This document shows, in pieces, positions 15,091 to 23,139 of a stretch of DNA of 64,000 nt. The translations under genes were made by a program, and so were the position numbers. Position 1 is the stretch's first letter, and each line of letters opens with the position of its first letter. Source of the DNA: CAZAFN01 sp964484795 (GTDB lineage Bacteria > Pseudomonadota > Alphaproteobacteria > Methylaequorales > Methylaequoraceae); assembly GCA_964484795.1 (NCBI GenBank), contig CAZAFN010000001.1:35805-99804 (forward strand), written 5' to 3'. The notes under the pieces are model-generated. The model made no database searches and had not been told where the DNA came from. It saw only the letters and a list, made by a program, of their open reading frames with translations.

Positions 15091-16939
15091 GCAAATACTA
15101 TACACTATCAAAGAGATTCTTTTAAAACCTAGTAAAATTTTCTTTTTGTTTTCTATGTTTTTTCTGTCAAGTTGCCAAATAAATGAGTCAATTGGGGTCT
15201 TGAAACAAAAATTGCTAGCAGCCGACAAAACAGAGGTTGTTTCGAAAGAACCAAAACCTAAAACTGAAAAAAAACCAGACAAGCAAGATGTTGTTGTGGA
15301 AGACCCAAAAAAGGAAAAAAAAGTTGATTATAAAGAAAAAATAATTGAAGGAATAAAAAAAGCTGAAGCAGAAGAAAAAAACGTTGAATTTAAAAAAAAA
15401 GTTGAAGAAGACAAAGTTGAGAAAAGTGACGAAACTCCTAAAAAAAAAATAGAAAAATCTCCAAACCTTAAAAGCAGTGAATCTGGACTGCTTGAGCTTA
15501 ACAAACCAAGAAAGGAGGAAAGTGAAATTCTTTCTTTCTTTTCAAAATTTTTTGATCCAGAAAAATTTAATTTGGAAAAGAAGAATATGGAAGAAGACTT
15601 TGTAGAAGAAAGTGGAGACCTTTATGAAGATGAAGATTCTAACGAAGATTTTACCAGCGAAAACTTAGAGCCTAGCAATGAGAAAAAAATTTATGATGCT
15701 GAGAAAGAGAAAAATTCTGAAATTCCAGATATAATTGTTAAGGATGAGGATTTAAAGAATCAAGAAACCGCATTTCTTCAATTAAAAGAACCAAGAAGAG
15801 AGGAAATTCTCAAGAAAGATCCTGAAAAAAACAACCTTGTTGGGATGCTTTTGCCTCTAACAGGTAATAAAAGGTCTGCAGGAACGCTAGTGCTTAACAC
15901 AATGAGATATTTTATAGCAACTAAGCCTACAAACCTGATTTTTAAGATATATGACACGAAAGGCACTCCTAATGGAGCGATAGATGCTACAGAAAAGGCG
16001 ATGCAAGATGATGTGCAAACTTTTGTTGGCCCAATTTTTTCTGATGAAACAAGGGCACTAAGGGATTTTTTTCCAGATAATAAGAATCTAGTTTTTTTTA
16101 GTCTATCTCCTGACTTTTCCAATGTTTCTGACAATGTCATTGTGTCTGGTCAAAACCCTGAAGATCAAATATTTTGTATAACCCAAAATCTATTGAAATT
16201 TAATGTTGAGCAAGTCCTTTTGATCCATCACGCTGATAAGTATGGACAAGTTGTTAAAAATAGCTTGATGAGTTCCGTGCATAATCTATCAGCACTAGAT
16301 ACAGTAGAATTAAGATTTTTACAAATTTCTGAAAATATTAATATGAATGAGGAAATAAAGACTATTAGTAACTATGAAACTAGGAAAGCGATGTTGAAAA
16401 ATAAAATATCAAGCATCAAGAATGACGAAAATATTTCAAAGAAAGAAAAACAAAAGGAAATTAAAATGTTAAAGAAACAATTAACATATGGGGATCCCCC
16501 ATTTGATGCAATAATTGTTGCATCAGAGGGAGACAAACTTCTGGAGATTTTGTCTCATCTGGCTTTTTATGACATTAACGGTGGTAACACGTTAATTTTT
16601 GGAACTAGCTTGTGGGAAGATACGTCAACGAAAGACAATGTATACGAAAACACATACTTTGTAACCAACTTGAAAAATAAAAATAAAAATTTTATACAGA
16701 GTTTCAAAGACGTCTTTTCCAAAGAACCAGCCTCTGTTAGCTTTCATCTCTTTGATTTAATTGATCTAGTAAATGATTTTAAGAATTCTGATTTAAATTA
16801 CCCTGAAAATAGCGTGCATATGGGAGAGTTTAGTACTAGCCTAGTCAAATCCGGACTTTTGAGAAGAGAAACATTTTTGAAGCAGATTAAAAACCAAGAG
16901 TTTGAGGATGTTTCTAGCTGCAAGGTAGATGAGCTTTGA
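15068..16939 (+). CDS. LpoA/LppC-type penicillin-binding protein activator lipoprotein
   Basis: A 623-residue lipoprotein with lipobox FLSSC (cysteine at ~36 from the first ATG). Residues ~45-260 are a highly charged Lys/Glu linker. They contain a duplicated short motif, LLELNKPRKEE and FLQLKEPRREE. From about 265 (NNLVGMLLPLTGNKRSAG) the sequence follows the periplasmic-binding-like fold of LppC/LpoA, with VGPIFSDETRALR and LIFGTSLWEDTS. LpoA activates PBP1A in gammaproteobacteria; the role here is by homology. Three consecutive ATGs start at 15068, and another at 15089 also keeps the signal peptide. The 3' end overlaps the convergent rdgB by 26 bases. Confidence 0.8.
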   Translation: MMMRNFIMQILYTIKEILLKPSKIFFLFSMFFLSSCQINESIGVLKQKLLAADKTEVVSKEPKPKTEKKPDKQDVVVEDPKKEKKVDYKEKIIEGIKKAEAEEKNVEFKKKVEEDKVEKSDETPKKKIEKSPNLKSSESGLLELNKPRKEESEILSFFSKFFDPEKFNLEKKNMEEDFVEESGDLYEDEDSNEDFTSENLEPSNEKKIYDAEKEKNSEIPDIIVKDEDLKNQETAFLQLKEPRREEILKKDPEKNNLVGMLLPLTGNKRSAGTLVLNTMRYFIATKPTNLIFKIYDTKGTPNGAIDATEKAMQDDVQTFVGPIFSDETRALRDFFPDNKNLVFFSLSPDFSNVSDNVIVSGQNPEDQIFCITQNLLKFNVEQVLLIHHADKYGQVVKNSLMSSVHNLSALDTVELRFLQISENINMNEEIKTISNYETRKAMLKNKISSIKNDENISKKEKQKEIKMLKKQLTYGDPPFDAIIVASEGDKLLEILSHLAFYDINGGNTLIFGTSLWEDTSTKDNVYENTYFVTNLKNKNKNFIQSFKDVFSKEPASVSFHLFDLIDLVNDFKNSDLNYPENSVHMGEFSTSLVKSGLLRRETFLKQIKNQEFEDVSSCKVDEL

Positions 16940-17564
16940 TGAGCTTTCTAAACGCCACATATCTGTGGTCATTGAAAATTTTTGTTGAATGCTGCATTTC
17001 TCCAAAAGTATGGTTAAAGTTTTTTGGAATAAAGAATGGATCATATCCAAATCCGTTCTTTCCAGATGGTGGCCATTTCAACGTCCCTTTAACTTCACCA
17101 GAATAGGTATATATTTTTCCATTTTTAAATTTTATTGCAATTACACAAAAAAATTTTGCAGAAAAATCCGGCCTTTTTTGAATTTTAATCTCTTCATAAA
17201 TTTTTTCCATTGCTTTGTACCATCCCCCACATTTTTTAGAAAATCTTGCAGAATATATTCCTGGTTTTCCAGCAAGAGATTTTACGCAGAGCCCTGAATC
17301 GTCAGAAATTCCTATAAAATCATTTGGAATACTTTGCACCTTTATAAGGGCATTTTTTCTAAATGACCTGCCAACCTCTTCTACGTCACTAATATTTATG
17401 TCGGATGAAGTCAGTATTCTTATGTCATATTTTGAAAACAAGCTTTTAAATTCATTTACTTTTCCTGGATTGTGGCTTGCAATGACTACTTGCTGGTTTT
17501 TAGAGATTTTCTCCAAACTAATTGATTGCTTTCTTTTGGATCGAGAAAATTTTTTTCGCTGCAT
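16914..17564 (-). CDS. rdgB: XTP/dITP pyrophosphatase RdgB
   Basis: A 216-residue Ham1/RdgB protein that hydrolyses XTP and (d)ITP to keep deaminated purines out of nucleic acids. Motifs are VVIASHNPGK (about 26-35), GISDDSGLCV with the catalytic aspartates, GIYSARF, and GFGYDPFFIPK. The annotated ATG at 17564 gives an N-terminal basic extension of about 25 residues lying inside the rph 3' end (47-base overlap). Translation could begin later, although no other ATG precedes the core. The rph-rdgB pairing is standard in alphaproteobacteria. Confidence 0.93.
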   Translation of the reverse strand: MQRKKFSRSKRKQSISLEKISKNQQVVIASHNPGKVNEFKSLFSKYDIRILTSSDINISDVEEVGRSFRKNALIKVQSIPNDFIGISDDSGLCVKSLAGKPGIYSARFSKKCGGWYKAMEKIYEEIKIQKRPDFSAKFFCVIAIKFKNGKIYTYSGEVKGTLKWPPSGKNGFGYDPFFIPKNFNHTFGEMQHSTKIFNDHRYVAFRKLIKAHLPCS

Positions 17565-18231
17565 TATTAGCTAGTTGGAGCATTTTGTTGATAGATTCGA
17601 TGTCAAATGGATTTTTTTCTCCTGATATCTGCACCTCTGATACTCCCGATTTTTTGGTAAAAACAAAATTTGCATCTACGTCAGCGTTTGAATCTTCAGA
17701 ATAATCTAGATCCACGAGAATTTGTCCATTTACAATTCCACAGGACACTCCGGCAATGGAGTCCTTAATTGGGTTTTCTAATAGAATTCCATTAGCAAGA
17801 AATTTTTTTACTGCTAGTGAAATAGCAACAAAAGCACCGGAAATACTTGCTGTTCTTGTTCCGCCATCCGCGTGGATCACGTCACAATCAAGAACAAATT
17901 GATAGCCACCTAATTTTTTTAGATCAATGATTGTCCTCAATGACCTTCCGATTAGCCTTTGTATTTCAATTGAACGGTTTGACTGTTTTCCAGATCTAGA
18001 CTCTCTTCTCATTCTTACAGAGGTTGAACCAGGAAGCATACCATATTCAGCAGTTAGCCAACCAGTTTTTTGATTTTTAGTCCAATTAGGCAAGTCTTTG
18101 TCCAGGCTAGCAGTACAAATGACTTTTGTTTCCCCATATGCAATTAAACATGAGCCGTCAGCATTTTTTAAAAAATTGCACTCAATATTAATTTCTCTAG
18201 TTTCGTCCTTTTTTCTGTTGAATTTTCTCAT
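17518..18231 (-). CDS. rph: Ribonuclease PH
   Basis: A 237-residue phosphorolytic 3'-5' exoribonuclease that trims tRNA 3' ends. The conserved GSCLIAYGETKVICTAS, GWLTAEYGMLPGST, the phosphate-binding segment RSNRSIEIQRLIGRSLR-like region, and VLDCDVIHADGGTRTASI are all present. Its length is normal. It starts 48 bases from the divergent hrcA and overlaps rdgB downstream. Confidence 0.97.
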   Translation of the reverse strand: MRKFNRKKDETREINIECNFLKNADGSCLIAYGETKVICTASLDKDLPNWTKNQKTGWLTAEYGMLPGSTSVRMRRESRSGKQSNRSIEIQRLIGRSLRTIIDLKKLGGYQFVLDCDVIHADGGTRTASISGAFVAISLAVKKFLANGILLENPIKDSIAGVSCGIVNGQILVDLDYSEDSNADVDANFVFTKKSGVSEVQISGEKNPFDIESINKMLQLANNAAKKIFSIQKKAIN

Positions 18232-18279
18232 CCTAAAATATAATTATAATCTGAAGTTTAAAATAAACTATTAAAAAGC

Positions 18280-19380
18280 ATGGTAAAGAAAAACAACCAA
18301 AAAATAGAAAAAAAAGCGTATCTTAAGCAATTATCCCCAATCTTTCATTTGGATCAGAGATCAAAACAGATATTTGGATTAATAGTTGATGATTTTTTAA
18401 AAGATGGAAAACCTGTAGGTTCCAAAAGATTGTCCATAAAAATGGGAGAAAAACTCTCCCCTGCATCCGTTAGAAATGTAATGTTTTACCTACAAGAAGC
18501 TGGCCTTCTTATGTCAAACCATACCTCGGCAGGAAGAATACCAACCGATCTTGGACTAAGGTTCTTTGTAGATGGGCTTCTTCAGGTTAGTAGACTAAGT
18601 AATATGGAATGTTCTGAGATAAAAAAAACAATCAATGGAAATTCTCAAAACATTGATCAGATGTGTAATGAGGCAGGTAATTTATTGTCAGGGCTTTTGG
18701 ATTGCGCAGGCATTGTCCTTGCCCCAAAACTTGATGGTGTGTTAAAGCACATTGAATTTGTTCCAGTCAGCAAAGAAAAGGCACTTGTAATACTAATAAC
18801 TGAATCAGGAATAATTGAAAACAGAATTATCAGGGTGCCTAAGGGCCTTCCTAGTTCTTTATTAGTTGAAACAACAAATTACCTAAATTCTATAATCAAG
18901 GGTAGAAGTCTTAGAGAAAGCAAAAAAATTATTAGTGAAGAAATTAAAGATGACAAAAGGCATGTTGATAATATGACTAAAAAGCTTATAGACCAAGGGA
19001 TTGCTTGCTGGGATAATGCCAGCAAAAAAAACAAATTGATCATTACGGGAACATCGAAATTGCTTGATGATGTTAAAGCTATGGAACAGTTAGAAGATGT
19101 TAGATTGCTGATTGAAAAATTAGAAAGTAAGAAAAATCTTATGGGAATAATAGATGAGACGCAACAGGCTGAGGGTCTGCAAATTTTCATAGGCTCAGAA
19201 AACAATTTATTTGGACTGACTGGTTGTTCTACTATAATAAGTCCTTTTAGAAACAAGGAAAAGGAAATTATCGGAGCAATTGGGGTAATAGGGCCAATGA
19301 GAATTAATTACGCAAAGATAATCCCTGTCGTTGATTATACAGCCAAACTTATTGGGGATAAGTTAACAATTAACAAATAA
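18280..19380 (+). CDS. hrcA: Heat-inducible transcription repressor HrcA
   Basis: A 366-residue HrcA with an N-terminal winged helix containing SKRLSIKMGEKLSPASVRNVM (about 50-70) and the HTSAGRIPTDLGLRFFVD motif, followed by the GAF-like dimerisation domain. HrcA normally represses groESL and dnaK operons at CIRCE inverted repeats. I find no CIRCE-like repeat upstream of hrcA, dnaK or dnaJ here, so its target (perhaps groESL) is probably elsewhere. It is followed immediately by a strong ribosome site and grpE. An N-terminal stretch of about 25 lysine-rich residues precedes the DNA-binding domain. Confidence 0.95.
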   Translation: MVKKNNQKIEKKAYLKQLSPIFHLDQRSKQIFGLIVDDFLKDGKPVGSKRLSIKMGEKLSPASVRNVMFYLQEAGLLMSNHTSAGRIPTDLGLRFFVDGLLQVSRLSNMECSEIKKTINGNSQNIDQMCNEAGNLLSGLLDCAGIVLAPKLDGVLKHIEFVPVSKEKALVILITESGIIENRIIRVPKGLPSSLLVETTNYLNSIIKGRSLRESKKIISEEIKDDKRHVDNMTKKLIDQGIACWDNASKKNKLIITGTSKLLDDVKAMEQLEDVRLLIEKLESKKNLMGIIDETQQAEGLQIFIGSENNLFGLTGCSTIISPFRNKEKEIIGAIGVIGPMRINYAKIIPVVDYTAKLIGDKLTINK

Positions 19381-19389
19381 GGAGGTTTT

Positions 19390-19962
19390 ATGAATGAGAT
19401 AAATGAAAAGAACAAAGAGCCAGGAGAAAAAAAAGCCACTGCGACGAAAAAATCTAAAACCAAATCCGAAGAGCAGTTATCAGAAATTAAAAGTAAGTTA
19501 AAGGATTTAGAGGACAAACTTTTAAGATCGTTGGCTGAGAATGATAATTTAAGGAAAAGACACGAAAAGGAGACGGAGGAAAACCTTAAATATGCGACAA
19601 AAAACTTTGCCTATTCATTATTAAGTGTAAATGACAACTTTCAAAGAGCAATTCAAGCTATTCCGAGAGAAAATATAGAAAAGGACCCAGTTTTAAAGAA
19701 TCTAATTATAGGTATAGAAGCCATTGAAAAAGAACTACATGATGTTTTTGAAAAGAATGGCATAAAACCATATGACTCACTAGAGCAAAGATTTAATCCA
19801 GAACTTCACCAAGCAGTTTCGAAAATCAATAGTAATTTAGAAGAGGGTTTGATTGTGGAAGAGTTGCAGAAGGGATTTATGATTGGAGATAGATTGTTAA
19901 GACCTTCTATGGTCATTGTTTCGACAGGGGAAAATAAAAAGAAAACAACAGAAAAAAAATAA
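19390..19962 (+). CDS. grpE: Nucleotide exchange factor GrpE
   Basis: A 190-residue DnaK cochaperone. A charged N-terminus leads into a long coiled coil (about 30-90, including LAENDNLRKRHEKETEE). The C-terminal beta domain follows, with GIKPYDSLEQRFNPELHQAV and GFMIGDRLLRPSMVIVS. GGAGG at 19381-19385, immediately after the hrcA stop, is one of the clearest ribosome sites in the window and sets the start. The stop lies two bases before the assembly gap, so anything that followed grpE is unresolved. Confidence 0.96.
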   Translation: MNEINEKNKEPGEKKATATKKSKTKSEEQLSEIKSKLKDLEDKLLRSLAENDNLRKRHEKETEENLKYATKNFAYSLLSVNDNFQRAIQAIPRENIEKDPVLKNLIIGIEAIEKELHDVFEKNGIKPYDSLEQRFNPELHQAVSKINSNLEEGLIVEELQKGFMIGDRLLRPSMVIVSTGENKKKTTEKK

Positions 19963-19964
19963 AA

Positions 19965-19974
19965 NNNNNNNNNN
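19965..19974. other. Assembly gap (10 Ns)
   Basis: Ten consecutive Ns join two contigs just after grpE. The 6S RNA on the right-hand side lacks its 3' closing strand, which indicates that the real missing sequence is longer than ten bases. The adjacency of grpE and alkB therefore depends on scaffolding. Confidence 0.98.
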
Positions 19975-20090
19975 CTATAGCCTCCACGAAATGAACTACA
20001 CACGACCTAACTCCCTTTTAAAACAAGCATTTTAAACCTAAATAACGTGAGGTATGCGGGGCAACAGTTCACACATCTCAGAGAAAAAGT
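19975..20090 (-). ncRNA. ssrS: 6S RNA, 3' end lost in the assembly gap
   Basis: On the minus strand the segment from about 20088 reads TTTCTCTGAGATGTGTGAAC, sharing the 13-base block TTTCTCTGAGATG with the 5' closing stem of E. coli 6S RNA. It continues with a CCCCGC block, an apical TTTAAAA/TTTTAAA hairpin, and TGAACT/AGTTCA able to pair across the molecule. The complementary 3' strand of the closing stem is missing because of the Ns. 6S RNA binds the sigma70 holoenzyme and down-regulates transcription in stationary phase. Identification rests on the conserved 5' block and overall layout; a covariance search would settle it. Confidence 0.6.
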
Positions 20091-20116
20091 TTAGACACAC
20101 TCATTAAAATAAAAAT

Positions 20117-20122
20117 ATTATA
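20117..20122 (-). promoter_or_regulatory. -10 element TATAAT upstream of the 6S RNA
   Basis: A perfect TATAAT on the minus strand lies about 30 bases before the conserved 6S 5' block. The matching -35 region is not clear. The primary transcript probably starts near 20108 and may be trimmed to the mature end. Confidence 0.45.
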
Positions 20123-20275
20123 CCTTGATTTACAAAGAATAATTACCATAATGTTGTGTAGTTAACGCAAGGGCCGATATAGGCCAAAAATCTAAAAAAA
20201 AACATTCGATTTGCTGCCAATAGATATAATATGTATATACACATAGATATTGAAACAAAGGCAGGACAAACACCC
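20123..20275. other. Unassigned alkB/6S spacer
   Basis: This 153-base stretch between the alkB 3' side and the 6S promoter has no credible reading frame. It contains a GGCC-GATATA-GGCC hairpin at 20172-20185 and A/T runs. The hairpin has no adjacent U tract on its 3' side in either direction, so I do not call a terminator. No tRNA-like or tmRNA-like structure was recognised. Confidence 0.4.
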
Positions 20276-20298
20276 ATTTACTTGCATATGCACCTAAA
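20276..20298 (-). repeat. 23-bp element, copy 1 (downstream of alkB)
   Basis: A 23-base sequence identical to the reverse complement of 25633-25655. It contains the 10-bp palindrome TGCATATGCA at 20283-20292. Read in the alkB direction it begins 10 bases after the alkB stop codon. The match ends sharply at both edges. Confidence 0.8.
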
Positions 20299-20308
20299 AT
20301 TTTTGATA

Positions 20309-20929
20309 TTATTTACTAGGTGCAAACCTGCGAAGAGTTATGCTCACCCTTGATTTTGGCGGAATTCTGAAATATGGTGAAAAATACAAAATACTGTCTT
20401 TTGTCTCAGAGATTTTAGATATAGAATGATAATATAGCCTAGACTTTTTGTGTAATATAACGATAGAACCAGACAAAAGCAAAATTTTCTTCAGGTCACA
20501 TAATTTTTTAGTTTTTCCATAATTAAAAGTTGCCTTGTTACCCAGAGAAATTGTCAATACAGGGAAAGAAAAATCATTTTCATCTTTATCCTGATGTAGT
20601 CCAAGACTGGATTTAACATCTTTATACAAGTTGATTAAGCAACAATTAGGTAAAACGGATACATCAGTAAACTCTTTCCAAATTTGTAAAAAAATGCTGG
20701 GAATGGTTGGCCATTCTTTTCCAGTTAAAGGATGTTTTTTTATGTAACCATACCCATACTTATCAGATTTCCATCCCCACTCACCAGCATTAGTTATTTG
20801 AATTTTAAAAGGCTTGTTCCATTTGGGTATGAATGGGGTAAAGAAAGGTGCAATTTGAGCTATACGAGATACTTCCTTGGCAATTTTATGTTGGACAGAG
20901 GTATTTAGGGCATTTACAAAAAATTGCAT
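20309..20929 (-). CDS. alkB: AlkB-family 2-oxoglutarate/Fe(II) dioxygenase (alkylated nucleic acid repair)
   Basis: A 206-residue AlkB homologue that oxidatively removes alkyl groups from bases such as 1-methyladenine and 3-methylcytosine. The iron ligands are H112 and D114 in LHQDKDE and H168 in YYHSIS. The 2-oxoglutarate-binding arginines lie in RVSITLRR (194 and 200). The nucleotide-recognition region includes EWGWKSDKYGYGY and the INLY strand. It is transcribed divergently from dnaK across 128 bases and followed by the 23-bp element and the 6S RNA. Confidence 0.92.
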   Translation of the reverse strand: MQFFVNALNTSVQHKIAKEVSRIAQIAPFFTPFIPKWNKPFKIQITNAGEWGWKSDKYGYGYIKKHPLTGKEWPTIPSIFLQIWKEFTDVSVLPNCCLINLYKDVKSSLGLHQDKDENDFSFPVLTISLGNKATFNYGKTKKLCDLKKILLLSGSIVILHKKSRLYYHSISKISETKDSILYFSPYFRIPPKSRVSITLRRFAPSK

Positions 20930-20935
20930 TTTTTT

Positions 20936-20961
20936 CTTGATTTTTGAACAATTTTTATAAT
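20936..20961 (+). promoter_or_regulatory. Candidate heat-shock-type promoter for dnaK
   Basis: CTTGAT (20936-20941) is followed 14 bases later by TATAAT (20956-20961), in the 128-base alkB/dnaK spacer. The CTTGA element with a short 13-14 base spacer is reminiscent of RpoH promoters, although the C-rich -10 is absent. A vegetative reading (TTGATT with an 18-base spacer to TATAAC) is also possible. Confidence 0.35.
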
Positions 20962-21057
20962 ATAACGTAATTGCTTTAGATACAATTTTTAGATGGTGCC
21001 TTGTTAGGGCTATTTAGGAATTCTGGCCAATATTAAGTAGGAAGAAAAGGAGCAAAT

Positions 21058-23028
21058 ATGACGATCATAGGTATAGACCTTGGTACCACAAATTCATGTG
21101 TTGCCATTATGGATGGTAAATCACCAAAAGTTGTAGAGAATGTCGAGGGAGCAAGAACAACACCCTCAATGGTTGCATTCGCTGATAATGATGAGAAGCT
21201 TGTTGGTCAATCAGCCAAGAGACAAGCAGTAACAAATCCAGATAAAACACTTTTTGCCATAAAACGACTAATAGGCAGAAGGATGGACGACCCGGCAGTG
21301 AAAAAGGATTTAGAAATTTTACCTTACAAAATAGTTCCTGGGGACAATCAGGATGCCTGGGTTGCAATTGATGACAAAAAATATTCTCCAAGTCAAATAA
21401 GTGCAATGATACTTCAAAAAATGAAGGAAACTGCTGAAAAATTCCTTGGAAAAGAGGTTAAAGAAGCTGTAATTACTGTTCCAGCATACTTTAATGATGC
21501 TCAAAGACAAGCTACTAAAGATGCAGGAAAAATTGCTGGATTAGATGTTAAAAGGATAATTAATGAACCAACTGCCGCTGCTTTAGCTTACGGATTAGAT
21601 AAGAAAAAAACAGGCACAGTTGCAGTTTATGATCTTGGGGGAGGAACATTTGATATATCAGTTCTAGAAATAGGTGATGGAGTTTTTGAAGTTAAGGCAA
21701 CAAATGGTGATACAAAACTTGGCGGAGAAGATTTTGACAATGTACTGATAGACTATTTTGCCTCTGAATTCAAAAAAGAGCAATCGATAGATCTAAAAAA
21801 AGATAAATTAGCATTGCAGAGATTAAAGGAAGCTGCTGAAAAGGCCAAGATAGAACTCTCCACTGCCCCACAAACAGAAGTTAACTTACCCTTTGTCACT
21901 GCAGATTCATCGGGTCCAAAGCATTTAAACATAAAGCTATCAAGATCTAAATTTGAATCTTTGGTATCTGAATTAATAGACCAAACGATTGAGCCTTGCA
22001 AACAAGCTATCAAAGATGCAGGCCTTAGCCCAGGAGAAATAAATGATGTGATTTTGGTTGGTGGAATGACTAGAATGCCAAAGGTCATTGAAGCCGTCAA
22101 AAAATATTTTGGAAAAGAACCCAATAGGAGTGTTAACCCAGATGAAGTAGTTGCTTTGGGAGCCGCAATTCAAGGAGGTGTTTTGGCAGGTGACGTGAAG
22201 GATGTATTGCTGTTAGACGTAACTCCTTTATCACTTGGAATTGAAACTCTTGGGGGTGTTTTTACTAAATTAATAGAAAAAAATACCACAGTTCCTACCA
22301 ATAAAAGTCAAACATTCTCTACAGCTGATGACAATCAGTCAGCCGTAACTATTAGAGTGTTTCAAGGAGAAAGGCAAATTGCTGCTGACAACAAGCTATT
22401 AGGACAGTTTGATCTAGTTGGAATTCCACCAGCACCAAAGGGAACGCCTCAAATAGAGGTTACGTTTGATATTGATGCAAATGGAATAGTCAAGGTTTCG
22501 GCAAAGGACAAAGCAACCGGTAAAGAGCATCAGATACAAATAAAGGCTTCTGGTGGATTATCAGACGAAGATATTGAAAAAATGGTCAAGGATGCAGAAG
22601 CTAATGCTGACGCAGATAAGAAAAAAATTGAGAGCATAGAAGCTAGAAACAATGCGGATTCAATTGTTCATAGTACAGAGGCAAGTTTAAAGGAACATGG
22701 ATCTAAAATACCTAAGGAAGATAAAGAAAAAATAGAAAAATCTTTAGAAGCCCTTAAAGGTACCCTTAAAAACGAGAAAGCTGAAGTAAAGGAACTGAAA
22801 GAAAAAACAGATTCTTTGATCCAAGACTCTATGAAGCTTGGCGAAATAATGTATAAAGAAGCACAAGAAAAAGCTGAGAAGGAAAAGGCTGAAAAGGAAA
22901 AAAAGTCAACCAAGGGTAAAACCAATGAGAAGTCCAAAGACAAGAAGTCGTCAAAAGTCGTAGATGCTGACTTTGAAGATGTTACTGAGAAAAAAAAAGA
23001 CGGTAACGACAAGGAAAAATCTGGATAA
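21058..23028 (+). CDS. dnaK: Chaperone protein DnaK (Hsp70)
   Basis: A 656-residue Hsp70. The ATPase domain (about 1-380) has IIGIDLGTTNSC, VYDLGGGTFDIS and LVGGMTRMP. The substrate-binding domain carries DVTPLSLGIETLGG, and a helical lid leads into a Lys/Glu-rich tail ending with DADFEDV. AGGAG lies six bases before the ATG. It is the first gene of dnaK-dnaJ-dapB and is separated from dnaJ by a 111-base structured spacer. With grpE and hrcA nearby it forms the main chaperone block of the window. Confidence 0.99.
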   Translation: MTIIGIDLGTTNSCVAIMDGKSPKVVENVEGARTTPSMVAFADNDEKLVGQSAKRQAVTNPDKTLFAIKRLIGRRMDDPAVKKDLEILPYKIVPGDNQDAWVAIDDKKYSPSQISAMILQKMKETAEKFLGKEVKEAVITVPAYFNDAQRQATKDAGKIAGLDVKRIINEPTAAALAYGLDKKKTGTVAVYDLGGGTFDISVLEIGDGVFEVKATNGDTKLGGEDFDNVLIDYFASEFKKEQSIDLKKDKLALQRLKEAAEKAKIELSTAPQTEVNLPFVTADSSGPKHLNIKLSRSKFESLVSELIDQTIEPCKQAIKDAGLSPGEINDVILVGGMTRMPKVIEAVKKYFGKEPNRSVNPDEVVALGAAIQGGVLAGDVKDVLLLDVTPLSLGIETLGGVFTKLIEKNTTVPTNKSQTFSTADDNQSAVTIRVFQGERQIAADNKLLGQFDLVGIPPAPKGTPQIEVTFDIDANGIVKVSAKDKATGKEHQIQIKASGGLSDEDIEKMVKDAEANADADKKKIESIEARNNADSIVHSTEASLKEHGSKIPKEDKEKIEKSLEALKGTLKNEKAEVKELKEKTDSLIQDSMKLGEIMYKEAQEKAEKEKAEKEKKSTKGKTNEKSKDKKSSKVVDADFEDVTEKKKDGNDKEKSG

Positions 23029-23065
23029 TGGCGAAGTGTAAATCAATGCAATATCTGGAGCAAAC

Positions 23066-23131
23066 TGACTCAATTTTTGCAGGAAGGTTCCCTGCATCAT
23101 TGAAGAAATTCAGCAAAGATTTATTGAGTCA
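23066..23131 (+). promoter_or_regulatory. Structured dnaK-dnaJ spacer ending next to the dnaJ ribosome site
   Basis: A perfect 9-bp inverted repeat, TGACTCAAT (23066-23074) and ATTGAGTCA (23123-23131), encloses two smaller hairpins: GCAGG/CCTGC (23079-23095) and TGAA-GAAA-TTCA (23101-23112). The distal arm ends 8 bases before the dnaJ ATG. The fold could regulate dnaJ translation, act as a processing site, or be a small RNA. No U tract follows, so it is not a standard terminator. Confidence 0.45.
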
Positions 23132-23139
23132 AAAGTAAT

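Noticed and set aside
20172..20185. GGCC-GATATA-GGCC hairpin considered as a terminator
   Set aside because: The T-rich run lies on the 5' side in the alkB direction and an A run on the 3' side in the other, so neither strand gives a stem followed by U residues.
19975..20300. Two-piece (permuted) tmRNA as the identity of the RNA beside the gap
   Set aside because: No TPsiC-like GGTTCAA segment, CCA end or alanine-rich tag frame was found on either strand, while the 5' block matches 6S RNA.
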